DNA from: an uncultured Coriobacteriaceae bacterium | Lineage (GTDB): Bacteria > Actinomycetota > Coriobacteriia > Coriobacteriales > UMGS124 | Assembly (NCBI GenBank): GCA_900539345.1 | Contig: UQBS01000014.1 | Span: forward strand, 1-51,846 | Direction: 5' to 3' | DNA: 51,846 nucleotides | Part shown: piece by piece, positions 15,883 to 25,200 of the stretch | Layout of the letters: each line of letters starts with the position of its first letter | Numbering within the stretch: the stretch's first letter is position 1 | The notes under the pieces: model-generated | Seen by the model: only the letters and a program-made list of their open reading frames with translations | Database searches by the model: none | What the model was told of the DNA's origin: nothing | Program-made: the position numbers and the translations under genes

Positions 15883-16689
15883 ATGCAGAACGCGAAGAAG
15901 AAGCTACTTGTCGGCGGCGTGGCCGCCTCGTTCGCCGTATCCGGCATGGTGGCCGGAATGGCCGCCGCGGCCCCGGCACCCGCAAACGCCCCCGCGCACG
16001 TCAACCTGGCAGCAGCCCCTTCCGCAAACGCGAACGTCACCGCGCAGGACGGCTTCGTTCATGCCGACGCTTCCATGGGGACGTTTGGATTTGACCAGGG
16101 ATCTGCCACGCCCAACTCCCAGATTGCAACCACATTCCGCGGGGCGACAGCCGCCCTCTGCAGCGCAACGGACGACTTCGCCCAGGTGAATCCGCTTGAG
16201 TGGAAGCTCTCCGTCACAGGCGACGTGGAAGACGCGTTCACCGCCCCCGTCGACGAGCTCGCGAATGCCAGCGCCGTCAAGCAGACGATGACCTGCACGT
16301 GCGGCGGCAACCCGGCCGACGGACGCGCAATCATCACGGCAGACGTCAAGGGAATCCCCGTGACATACCTTCTCGATCGCGCAGGGGCCCAGGCCGGCGT
16401 AAACACGCTGACCTTCGTCGCAAGCGACGGCACCGAGATTGCGATGCCGCTCTCTTATGCGGTCGCCCATCACGCGGTCATCTCCTACGAGATCAACGGT
16501 GAGGATTTGAGCGCATCGGTGGGCGGCAACAACCAGCTTTGGCTCACCGGCACCTCAGCGAACTACTTCGTCCGCGACATCGTCGAGGTACGGGTGACCG
16601 CCGAGGAGCAGCCCCCCGCCGAGCCCGGAGAGGGCATGGACTACCCCAACAGTCCCAATGTGGGCATCGTAAGCACCCAACTCAGCTAA
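15883..16689 (+). CDS. Exported small molybdopterin-domain (Oxidored_molyb-like) protein
   Basis: A 268-residue protein with a signal sequence (KKKLLVGGVAASFAVSGMVA) and an alanine/proline-rich linker, then a sulfite-oxidase-like fold over residues 105-245: LEWKLSVTGDVEDAFTAPVD, a cysteine pair in TCTCGGNP at the position of the molybdenum ligand, ADVKGIPVTYLLDRAG, and YEINGEDLSASVGGNNQLW. It lacks hemes and the C-terminal dimerisation domain. AAGGAGG precedes the ATG, and it forms an operon with the triheme protein. The sequence is divergent enough that cofactor binding is uncertain; a partner subunit of the triheme protein is plausible. A terminator follows. Confidence 0.82.
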   Translation: MQNAKKKLLVGGVAASFAVSGMVAGMAAAAPAPANAPAHVNLAAAPSANANVTAQDGFVHADASMGTFGFDQGSATPNSQIATTFRGATAALCSATDDFAQVNPLEWKLSVTGDVEDAFTAPVDELANASAVKQTMTCTCGGNPADGRAIITADVKGIPVTYLLDRAGAQAGVNTLTFVASDGTEIAMPLSYAVAHHAVISYEINGEDLSASVGGNNQLWLTGTSANYFVRDIVEVRVTAEEQPPAEPGEGMDYPNSPNVGIVSTQLS

Positions 16690-16702
16690 CAAGAGCACCG
16701 AA

Positions 16703-16744
16703 GGGGCGGCCGCGCCTATACAGTCGGGGCCGTCCCTCCCTTTT
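16703..16744 (+). terminator. Intrinsic terminator of the cytochrome/molybdenum operon
   Basis: GGGGCGGCC (16703-16711) pairs with GGCCGTCCC (16728-16736) over 9 positions including one G-T pair, followed by TCCCTTTT. It overlaps the last codons of the convergent LuxR gene. Confidence 0.7.
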
Positions 16745-18182
16745 CATCGGCATCGTCAACGCCCACCAGCCCAAACAGCTCGCCGCGGCTATGGATGCCC
16801 AGCTTTTGATAGACGTGGCGTATGTGCGCCTTCGCGGTTCCATGCGCCACGCAGAGCTCAGAGCCGATCTCCGAAGCGCTCTTATGCTGGGCAAGCAAAA
16901 GGAGGACCTCCTCCTCACGCTGGGAAAGCCCGTGCGACGAAGCCAGCCCTGAACATGCGCGCACAAGTCGCGCGCGCTCCTCGACAACGCGCGCCCGCTC
17001 GGAGGCAGGCTGGTCGAGAACGACTTGAATGCCCCATGAAGCGCTCAGGCGGCACTCGCGAATGAACACCAGAGTCGCAAACATCAGGGCGACCACAAGA
17101 AGCGGTGCCACGCCGATGCCAGCCTGAATCAGCATCCCGTCCGCAACACGCCCGAGAAGCTGGGCAGGAGTGGTCACAACCTCGTAGATACCGAACAGCC
17201 ACACCGCGCTCACGTCCCAGTGGTAGCAGATCGACGCGAGCATGACCGTAATAAGAACATTGGCAGAGGTGCGGCCCCAATTGGCACAAAAATTTCGCCC
17301 TTCAATCGACAGATCGCCCGAAGTGGCAAGCAGCAGGAACATCGCCGCCATAAGCGGCAGGACCGTACCGTAAAGCCCCTCGAAGCTGACCCTATGCCCC
17401 AGCGCGGCGATGGCCACAACGATTGTCAAGGCACACGCCGCCGTACCCAACGACATGACGGGACGCATGTAGCTGGAAAACGTGGACTGCATAAGGCCAT
17501 AGACAAATGAGTACACCGCGATGACCAGCACGGGCTTCCAGGGGAAGGAAAAACGCACCCAGGTGCCCTCCCTGGCTTCCGCAGCGGGCACGAGGGCGTA
17601 GCACTGGCTTAAAAAGGCCATTGAGACCAGAGGAAGCAACGGCACCATCACCGGGAACCAATCGATTTTGAAGCCCTCGTACATCCAGGACAAGCCGGCG
17701 GCGGCGGCAAGAGAGGCGGAGTAGTACAGGCAGGCCCTCACCGGGGTAAGGCGACCGTACAGCTCGCTCCACAAAAGAATGGCCAGCGTTGCGCCGACGC
17801 CACCGACAACGGTGCTCGCCAGCAGCAACCAACCCGAAGACGGGCCCCACAGGGGGATGAACCCCAGCAACGTCGCGAAGACGAGGAGCCCCACGCAGGC
17901 AATGCGGGGCCATGCGCGCACATGGAGCGGCGTCAGCCATCGGGCTAGCAGAACGCACGCCAACATGGAGACGGCAAGGGTTAGGTCGAAAGCGTTCTGC
18001 GAGAAAAAGAAGGCGGGCCCAGTGCCAAAGATGTCCTTGCTGAACGCGACATTGAGCCATGCGCGATAGGCAGCAAGGCCGAGAAAAGGCAGCGGGATTC
18101 GAGAAATCGCAGACGAAAAGCCAAGCGCCAAGCGATCAGTATGCCCGCACGGCTCCGTCTCCTCATTCTCATCGTCGATCAA
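16716..18182 (-). CDS. LuxR-family regulator with membrane domain
   Basis: Membrane regulator of about 488 residues: ten or more hydrophobic helices and a C-terminal LuxR helix-turn-helix (GLSQREEEVLLLLAQHKS, then GTAKAHIRHVYQKLGIHSR). No ATG is available near the start. The TTG at 18182 is chosen because AGGGAGG lies 5 bases upstream; the frame extends to another TTG at 18251 without such a site. It is convergent with the triheme/molybdenum operon, whose terminator lies in its 3' end, and is the obvious candidate regulator of that operon. The inducing signal cannot be deduced. Confidence 0.9.
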   Translation of the reverse strand: MIDDENEETEPCGHTDRLALGFSSAISRIPLPFLGLAAYRAWLNVAFSKDIFGTGPAFFFSQNAFDLTLAVSMLACVLLARWLTPLHVRAWPRIACVGLLVFATLLGFIPLWGPSSGWLLLASTVVGGVGATLAILLWSELYGRLTPVRACLYYSASLAAAAGLSWMYEGFKIDWFPVMVPLLPLVSMAFLSQCYALVPAAEAREGTWVRFSFPWKPVLVIAVYSFVYGLMQSTFSSYMRPVMSLGTAACALTIVVAIAALGHRVSFEGLYGTVLPLMAAMFLLLATSGDLSIEGRNFCANWGRTSANVLITVMLASICYHWDVSAVWLFGIYEVVTTPAQLLGRVADGMLIQAGIGVAPLLVVALMFATLVFIRECRLSASWGIQVVLDQPASERARVVEERARLVRACSGLASSHGLSQREEEVLLLLAQHKSASEIGSELCVAHGTAKAHIRHVYQKLGIHSRGELFGLVGVDDADEKGGTAPTV

Positions 18183-18251
18183 GACCGCCTCCCTGGGGCA
18201 AGATTGCTTAACACAAGACCCACTTTCCAAACTACTACTCCTCCGCAGCAA

Positions 18252-18462
18252 CTACCCCTCGTACGCCAGCATCCCCGCCATGACCACCGGCAGGTGAAGC
18301 GCCCCGCTGTCGCTGTGAACGTCCCCCGGGATGTCGCCAAACATAGAGGGCACACGGGCAAATCCATGTTGGCGGGAGCAATCCTATCACGGGGCCACGG
18401 GGCGGGGCGGAGGGAAACCATCACCCGTTTGGTCTCCTGGTAGAAAATCGGCTCGAGCGCCC
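18252..18462. other. Intergenic region upstream of LuxR and DUF3800 genes
   Basis: No supportable gene. On the minus strand a 30-codon frame from about 18343 to 18254 reads MFGDIPGDVHSDSGALHLPV and ends AGMLAYEG before a stop. It looks protein-like but has no ribosome binding site and may be the tail of a lost gene; it is unassigned. Confidence 0.3.
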
Positions 18463-18491
18463 TTGAATTTCCGCTTGACCCATGGTATAAG
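18463..18491 (+). promoter_or_regulatory. Promoter of the DUF3800 gene
   Basis: TTGAAT (18463-18468), a spacer of exactly 17 bases and TATAAG (18486-18491) form a good sigma-A promoter. Transcription would start near 18498, giving a leader of about 70 bases with two hairpins before the ATG at 18569. Confidence 0.6.
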
Positions 18492-18527
18492 AATGTTGGT
18501 TTTCCTCTATAGGAAGGCTTCCAAGTG

Positions 18528-18546
18528 CCGGGGACGTTTTCCCCGG
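18528..18546 (+). terminator. Terminator-like hairpin in the leader of the DUF3800 gene
   Basis: CCGGGGA...TTCCCCGG (18528-18546) is followed by CGTTTTCATTTT, an intrinsic-terminator layout, located between the promoter and the AGGGGA ribosome binding site. A smaller hairpin TTCCTctatAGGAA lies before it (about 18502-18515). It could attenuate expression of the DUF3800 gene. Confidence 0.45.
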
Positions 18547-18568
18547 CGTTTTCATTTTCAGGGGAACA

Positions 18569-19240
18569 ATGCGAGAACTCAGCATTTTCGTCGACGAGTC
18601 GGGAAGCGACGGCCTCTCCGACCGTCACTACCTGCTCACCGTCGTCATGCACGACCAGTCCGAGAGCATCGCGGACTCGATCGAGTCGTACGAGGGGGCC
18701 CTCCGCGCCAAGGGGCTCCCGGACATACCCTTCCACGCGTCGCCCCTCATGAACGGCAAGGACATGTACTCGGGGCTCGACCTGGGTACGCGCAAGGTGC
18801 TGCTCGGCTCGTTCCGCGTCTTCTTCCGCCACACGCCCGTGAGGTACCACACCTTCGCGTACGCTACCAAGCAGTTCGCCTCGCTCGAGAGACTCGCGGG
18901 GACGATGCGCAGGGACCTTGTGAACTTCCTGTTCGACAACCTCGCGGAGCTGCAGGGCTACGACGCGGTCAAGGTCTACTACGACAACGGCCAGCACTCC
19001 ATCGCCGAGTCCCTCCACCTCGCGATCGAGTACGCGCTGTCGAGGGACACCGTCGTCTACCGCTCGGCGCAGCCCTCCGAGTACCGGCTCTCGCAGGTGG
19101 CGGACTACATCTGCACCATGGAGCTCACCGCGATCAAGTACGCGGAGCACGCGACCACCGCCACGGACGAGAAGTTCTTCGGCAAGTGGTCGGACTTCAA
19201 GAAGGGCATACTGAAGGAGACGCGAAAGAAGCTCGTCTAG
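18569..19240 (+). CDS. DUF3800 domain protein
   Basis: A 223-residue cytoplasmic protein with the DUF3800 signatures: FVDESGS at residues 7-13, an internal VYYDNGQ near 136-142 and SQVADYICTMEL near 175-186. The spaced acidic residues (Asp9, Glu10, Asp139, Asp179) fit the RNase-H-like fold proposed for this family, so a nuclease role is possible but unproven. AGGGGA precedes the ATG. The gene is convergent with drmC, 111 bases away, and has its own promoter and a terminator-like leader. DUF3800 genes are frequent in phages and defence islands, so association with the DISARM operon is plausible. It could equally be an independent passenger. Confidence 0.85.
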   Translation: MRELSIFVDESGSDGLSDRHYLLTVVMHDQSESIADSIESYEGALRAKGLPDIPFHASPLMNGKDMYSGLDLGTRKVLLGSFRVFFRHTPVRYHTFAYATKQFASLERLAGTMRRDLVNFLFDNLAELQGYDAVKVYYDNGQHSIAESLHLAIEYALSRDTVVYRSAQPSEYRLSQVADYICTMELTAIKYAEHATTATDEKFFGKWSDFKKGILKETRKKLV

Positions 19241-19351
19241 TCGATGGGCAAGTAGCCCTCCCCCGCAGGCCTCAACCTCGATGCCGAAAGATGCGCCGTG
19301 ATCTCGCGACAGGCTTCTGATCGCAGCACCAGGCCCAAGCCTTCCCTACCA

Positions 19352-20110
19352 TCACGGCGCCACCCTCTCGTACACCTCGTCCTCAAGGTCGCGCATCTGT
19401 CGCTCGACGCTGCGCGCAAGGCGTTCGTCCTCGATGCGCAGGCCGAGCTCCACATTGTCGGATTCCGCAGAACCGGAGAAATTCGCGCTCGTCACCAGAA
19501 TGTCCCTGCTGTCGACGGAGACGAACTTCGCATGGTTACATGGGGCGAGCAGCCCGGGCACCAAGGGCTTTGTCCTGAACACGGCAGCGCCTTTCAACTC
19601 GGTCGCGATTTCGGCGGTTGTGGGTTTCCAGGGCTTTGGGTCGGTGTCAGCGACCCTCGTATCCACATACACTTTCACGCTGACACCGGGCCTTTGGGCG
19701 ACGGCTTTCAGGGCATCCCAAAGAGACGACGACCGCTGGAAGTTGTACGTCGAGCACACGACGCTGCGCGTCGCGCCGCGCACCATCTCCGCCCTCGAAG
19801 AGTTGAGCGGTCCAGAAAGGGCAAGGCCCTCGGGTGCGCTCCAGAAGGGAGTCACGGGCCTTTCCCTGGAACCTGCCCCCTCTGCGGCCCTGAGAACTAG
19901 GGCGCACACCCTGCGCACCTCGGGGTCACGTATGTTGCTGAGCCCAGCGTCGTCGAGCATTGAACGCACGGCATCCCTGCGCATCGGGTTCACGGCAACG
20001 AGGGATTGGCTGAGCGTGAAGCCGGCTTCAACCCGCTCCGCCATCCCCCTGGCCTCGCTGTGCCCGAGGGCCGCGCCCAGACGCACCGCGGCATGGCCCT
20101 CCCTAGACAT
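19352..20110 (-). CDS. drmC: DISARM protein DrmC (phospholipase D fold)
   Basis: Last gene of the DISARM operon, 252 residues. The PLD-type motif is HAKFVSVD (His193, Lys195, Asp200) followed by ILVTSANFSGSAESDNVELG, the expected HxKxxxxD with the trailing SANFS and E of this superfamily. One HKD motif is seen, so dimerisation would be needed for a full active site. The ATG at 20110 is chosen because it overlaps the drmB stop (ATGTCTAG), giving translational coupling; the frame extends further but into drmB. In characterised DISARM systems DrmC is the accessory, often dispensable component. Transcription ends without an obvious hairpin, facing the convergent DUF3800 gene. Confidence 0.92.
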   Translation of the reverse strand: MSREGHAAVRLGAALGHSEARGMAERVEAGFTLSQSLVAVNPMRRDAVRSMLDDAGLSNIRDPEVRRVCALVLRAAEGAGSRERPVTPFWSAPEGLALSGPLNSSRAEMVRGATRSVVCSTYNFQRSSSLWDALKAVAQRPGVSVKVYVDTRVADTDPKPWKPTTAEIATELKGAAVFRTKPLVPGLLAPCNHAKFVSVDSRDILVTSANFSGSAESDNVELGLRIEDERLARSVERQMRDLEDEVYERVAP

Positions 20111-22211
20111 CCGCGTCCTTGAAGAACGCCAGCTCCGAGAAGAGCTCGCCCTCGCACTCCCCATTCAACGGCACAAGGAAGCGCCTGTCCAGGAACCTGT
20201 TGGCTCTCTCGCACGACGTCTCACTCAGCATCGTGCAGCAATGACACGACGCGCCGTGCAGAAACTCCTCTGGATCCTCCGGGATGCGCCCGGCACACAC
20301 CGGATCGGACGAGCATCGCGTCATGTCGCGCAGCGCATCACCGAACACGCCGCGGAGCCTCTCGGGGTCGCTCAGGGCAACCAGGCCACCAAGCGTGCCC
20401 TCCGAGTCGGATGCCGTGGTCATAATAAGCAGACCGGAAGCCGCCTCGCGACCCTTGTCCGCATCGGCCCTCCAGGCGTAAAGGCGCTCCGAGAGACTCG
20501 GGATGCCGTAGCCGGCCGAGACGGCCATGCGTCTGATGAGAGCATGCGCCAGGGTGTGCACCAGCCAATATCTGGGCGGAGGCAGCCTTACCGTTGGGTC
20601 GGCCAGCCTCTTCGCCGTCGGGGAGAGATGGCTCTCGTAATAGCGCACAAACGACGCGCGGTGCTTCGCCCACAGAGCGCTCGCCTCGACTTTTTCCTCC
20701 CATGCAGTCACGGCGTCCTCATCGAGTTGGATGTACACGCCCTCACCCCTGTCTTCCGTGACGGGCACCCAGGTGGGCCTCGGATCCCGCGTCAACGCAA
20801 CAAGGCGGTCGGCCCCTTCGGTGTTGCTGTAGTCGTCCACGCGGGTAAATCCCACCAGGGCATTCACCTTCCGCAGGCTGTCCACGGCCAGGACGCGAGA
20901 AACGCCCGACCAGCGAAGCTCGTCGGGTACCTCGCGGGGTGAAACCGTGAATCCACTTTCTTCGTCTCGGGTCCTCTCATGGAACGAATCGTTCTGAAGG
21001 TAGCGCCATTCGGGCACCAAAAGGTCAGCGGGCTCCCAGGCGTCGCGGCGGCGCTTACGTTCCTCCTCACTCTCGACGGGCTGCTGCGCGAGGGCCATGT
21101 ACTCGGCGATGCAATCTTCCGAAAGCCCTTTCAGTTCCTGCGGGGCCGTAGGGTTCATCGCGAGCATCATTGCGATTTTTGCGGCATTCTCGGCGGTCGG
21201 CTCCTGGTCAAGGATGCCGGCAAAGGGCCCCAGAGCAACCCTGATTCTGTCCAAAACCGCCCGCCCAGCGTCTCCCTTGTCAACAAGGGGCATGTCGACG
21301 ATTCCCTGAACGACAGGGAACCACATGTTCGAGGCACCCAGCACCATGATGCGAGGCTCCTTCGCACAGCCTTGCCCGTCGTGGTCGAAACTGTCCAGGT
21401 GGGGCATGCGGCCGCGGCACGCGGGAAGCTTCGTGCGACCCTGCTCGCCCTGGGCCTCCTGCATCGCTCTTTTCATGCCGCAGGAGAGGCACTCGATGAC
21501 CGCGCCCGAGCCTCGACCGCTGGCGTTTTCCCGCATACGTAACTCAGGGATTTGGGCGACCTTGCAGGGCTGGCCCTTGTGGACCCACCAGTCGTATGGA
21601 AACTCGTCCAAATGGCCGTCCTCGCACGCAATGAGGTATCGCGCGGGGACGCATGGCATGTCGCGAGGCTTGCTACCGCCCTTCCCGCCGTTACGGCCCC
21701 TGCACCCCTTGTGGCGAAACTCTGCCTGGTCGGGTCGCCCGCGCCTGTCGTTCACGTATTCGAACTGCGAAATCGGGGCAAGCTTGTCGCACCCCGTGCA
21801 GCGCATCCATTGGGGGAACACCCGTGCGGGCACTCCCAGGTCCCTGCCCTCGTCGCCGCCCGCCTTCGTCGTGGGCTGCCAAGGAAAGGGACGCAGCTCT
21901 GCCACCTGGTTCCCCAAGATCATGTGCACGGCATCGAGCAGGCGCGGCGCATGGACCGTCGGGACACCACCGGCGCGACGGTCATAGATCCGCTGCCAGT
22001 CTTGCAGGCCCATAGGCATGACCGTAAAGTGCGGCATGTCCATGACCGACCCGGGGCCGTACGTGTACATGAGGCTGGAGGGCCTGGCCGATCCCACCTT
22101 CGCATAGTTCTTCCTCGCCTGGGACTGCTCCAGGCGCTCCTCGTCACCCAACGGGTCGACCGACTGGCCGTCATCGAAGACGAGGCCGGACTCGTTACTC
22201 GTCAACGCCAT
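20103..22211 (-). CDS. drmB: DISARM protein DrmB (DUF1998)
   Basis: Core DISARM component of 702 residues. The N-terminal half has several cysteine clusters typical of zinc binding (CTGCDK, CEDGHLDEFPYDWWVH, CLSCGMK). The C-terminal DUF1998 domain contains PRYWLVHTLAHALIRRMAVS, GYGIPSLSERLYAW and the cysteine-rich tail: Cys at about 633, 639, 656, 658, 659 and 667 in PVCAGRIPEDPEEFLHGASC and the CCTMLSETSC that follows. In the DISARM model DrmB forms a complex with the helicase DrmA and loads on incoming DNA. ATG 22211 overlaps the end of drmA by 17 bases, with GAGGGGGAACGCG as the ribosome binding site. Length and motifs are complete; no sign of decay. Confidence 0.95.
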   Translation of the reverse strand: MALTSNESGLVFDDGQSVDPLGDEERLEQSQARKNYAKVGSARPSSLMYTYGPGSVMDMPHFTVMPMGLQDWQRIYDRRAGGVPTVHAPRLLDAVHMILGNQVAELRPFPWQPTTKAGGDEGRDLGVPARVFPQWMRCTGCDKLAPISQFEYVNDRRGRPDQAEFRHKGCRGRNGGKGGSKPRDMPCVPARYLIACEDGHLDEFPYDWWVHKGQPCKVAQIPELRMRENASGRGSGAVIECLSCGMKRAMQEAQGEQGRTKLPACRGRMPHLDSFDHDGQGCAKEPRIMVLGASNMWFPVVQGIVDMPLVDKGDAGRAVLDRIRVALGPFAGILDQEPTAENAAKIAMMLAMNPTAPQELKGLSEDCIAEYMALAQQPVESEEERKRRRDAWEPADLLVPEWRYLQNDSFHERTRDEESGFTVSPREVPDELRWSGVSRVLAVDSLRKVNALVGFTRVDDYSNTEGADRLVALTRDPRPTWVPVTEDRGEGVYIQLDEDAVTAWEEKVEASALWAKHRASFVRYYESHLSPTAKRLADPTVRLPPPRYWLVHTLAHALIRRMAVSAGYGIPSLSERLYAWRADADKGREAASGLLIMTTASDSEGTLGGLVALSDPERLRGVFGDALRDMTRCSSDPVCAGRIPEDPEEFLHGASCHCCTMLSETSCERANRFLDRRFLVPLNGECEGELFSELAFFKDADV

Positions 22212-25200
22212 CGCGTTCCCCCTCGCTCTCGCCCTCGGACTCGAATCCCGCCTGGATGGACCATGCAGGGGCCTTTGACATCTTGAACAGCAGCCTCTCC
22301 CTGTCGGGCGAGACCAGAATGTTGATCTCGGGCTGCACCTCGCGCATCGAGTTCGCCACGCTAAAAGCCTTGGCGACCCCTGGCCCGAGCCCCTCCGCGC
22401 TCAAAAGGAGGGCCTTCTTCCCCGAAGACTCCGAGGCCTTCTCGTACACGAGCTTGGAGCCCTCCTGACGAGCGTCCTCGACAGCGTCAACCCATTGACA
22501 CAGCCTGTTGCCCAGCTGCCCTCGGGCAAAGGAGGCCGAGGCGTCGTCCGATGCGGCCAGGATACGGGGGAGAAGCACCCGCTCGATGAGCGCGTCTACC
22601 TCGCTCTGGGCCTCCACAACCTTGCACGCGGCAGCGTCGGGATTGAGCCCACCCTGCCTGTGCGCGTCCATGACGCGCACAGCACTCACCAGCAAGCCCG
22701 CGGCACCACGCTCAAGCGACGTCGTCGAGAAAGGCGTCACGGAAAGGGGCTCCACCTTCGCATAGAACGACTCGTGATACGCCCTGAACTGCTCGAAATG
22801 CGCCAGGTCGCGAGGACGCGCCCAGTTGCCCAAAGTCACGACGAGCCCCGGTCGCGACCCATCTCGGCCCACGCGCGAGGAGGCCTGGATGTACTCGGCC
22901 GTGTTCTTGGGCTGGCCGACAACCATCATGAGACCGAGACGCGGCACGTCGACGCCCACTTGGAGCATCGAGGTCGCAAGCACCGTGTCGTAGGGCGCCT
23001 CCCCGCCGGACCTGCTCGCCGCAAGGGCCTTCCCGGCGTTCCTGGCCTCGAGGCGCTCCCCCAGGGCCTGCGTGCTGTAATAGCGGTCGAACACGCTTGC
23101 CATCCTGCCGAGAGTGCTCACGATGTCGTTCGAGGAGATACGCGAGGTGAGCTCGCCTATGTTGAGCTCACCGAACAGGGTGCCTGTCCTCCGGTGGAAA
23201 CCCGACCGGGGATCAAGACGGCGCAGCGCCGTGCTCACGTCGTCCTGCATGTAGCGCGCCATGCCCGCAAGCTCGCGCGTCGCCGAGAAGTAGCCCACGA
23301 GCGTCATGTACGGGTCGGCGGGGTTGGCCGGCATATCGCACGTGCGGTCGAACAGGAGCTGCGCCCCCTTCATGAGGACCGTGGCCGTCTGGACCTCGGC
23401 CGTGGTGAGTCGCACGCCCGTGGAGCACACACCCACGTAGCGCCTGCCAGGACTGCCGGACCCGGGCGTCACCTCTTTGGAAAAGAACGTGTCGGAGGCG
23501 CTTACGACCTGCGGAGGAAACACCGTGACGTCGCGCCCGTACAGACCCCGCACCTGGTCGGCGACGTTACGGACCGTGGCCGACGAGGCCACGACGAGCG
23601 GGCGCACCCGCGCCCCATCCGCGGCGAGCCACGTGCACAGCGAGTCGATTGCGACCTCGAAGAGCCCGACAGTGGTTCCCAGAGCGCCCGTGATGAGATG
23701 CAGCTCGTCCTGGATGATGAGGTCCGGCGGCCTGAGCCTGTCACAGGGGTGCACATAGGCGACGGGATGCCCATGCTTGCTGGGATGGTAGCCGTTGTCC
23801 TTGATCGGACACGACCCGTAGTCACTCTTCCCCGCGTCGTCCAACAGCGGGACGTAGCCGTGCCGGTCGCACTTCCTACCAACATAGCCAAAGATGGACG
23901 CGGCCTCACCCTCCCTTGCCAGACGCGCAAACTTGTCCACCGTGCCGATGATGAAGGACGGGACCAGGCGGTACACCTCCTCGTCGGTGGAAACGACGGG
24001 CAAGCCTTCGGCAACCTCTCCCCCCTGCGCGAACGGGCACTCCCCGGTATCGTCGCTGCAATGGACGTACACGCGGCCAAGGGTCTCGTCCACGGTCACG
24101 TCGGAAGGGCCCAGCTCCCGGCCGCACCACGGGCACGAGTGGAGCTGCAGGGCGTCGACACGCCTGGAGGAACGTTCGTTCACCGCCTTGAGCTGGCGGG
24201 CGGCCTCGTCCACGCGCTTGGGAGTGACGCCGCTGCCGACCCACAGACCAAGCCTGAAAGGCTCGTCACCCCACACCTCAGGGCTTCTGCGGCGCTCAAG
24301 CTCGGCAGCACACACGAGCGCCGCGGCGCGTTGGAACTGTTGCGAGGTAAGCAGCCGCAGGGTGTAGCGCATGATGACTGCGACGCCGTCGCACCCGAGC
24401 GCCCCGTCAGGCGACTGTATCCTCCCTTGCCTGCGCCTCGCGGCGAACGTCAGGGCCGCCAGGCCCAGGTAGGCCTCGGTCTTGCCGCCGCCGGTGGGGA
24501 AGAAGATGAGTTGGGCGCGGGCAAGGTCTCCCGACCTGACCGGACATGATGGCTCCATGACGGCCCTCACCTGCATGAGGACGAACGCAAGCTGGAACAC
24601 GCGCCAGTGGTGCGGGAACTTGCCCGAGCGCACCTCGTCCTCAAGCGCGACGTCCGCGGCCCCGGGACGCACGGCACGCAGCGCCGCAACCTGCGACCTG
24701 ACGCGCTGGTCGGCCATGACACGGTTCATGAAGTTGAAGCACAGCACCGCCTCATCGTGGGAGACGAGATAGGCAAGGCCGTCTGAGAGCTGGCCGGACA
24801 CCTGGCGCGCCTCGTCAACTGCGTCCATGGCGGTCTCGCACAGGTGCTCCGGGAGCCCCTCGGCAATTGCCTCCTGGCCGTCAAGCCATGACGCATACGC
24901 CTCCACGATAGGCCTGAGGCCGGCTTCGATGCCCGCGGCATCGGCTTTTGCGAGGGCCTCCATGTCGAGGACGGCGTTGGGCACACTGACAGCCTCGACC
25001 TGGGGGACCTCCGCCGTGGGCAGCCACGTAGTGCGCACGGCGCTGGCGCGCCTCGTGCCGGGGACCTCGTCCCAGTCGGCCGAGCACGTCCTGCCCACGG
25101 CAAACTCCAGACGATCCCTGTACTGCAGGTTGATGCGGCGCTGCTCCTGGTCGCGCTCCCTCTTGAACTCGGAGTCCTCTGCCCAATCGTGCACGGGGAG

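Noticed and set aside
18474..18491. TTGACC at 18474 as the -35 of the DUF3800 promoter
   Set aside because: It lies only 6 bases from TATAAG; TTGAAT at 18463 gives the correct 17-base spacer.
22495..24549. 684-codon plus-strand frame inside drmA
   Set aside because: Arg-, Val- and Gly-rich shadow of the helicase gene, no start signal and no motifs.
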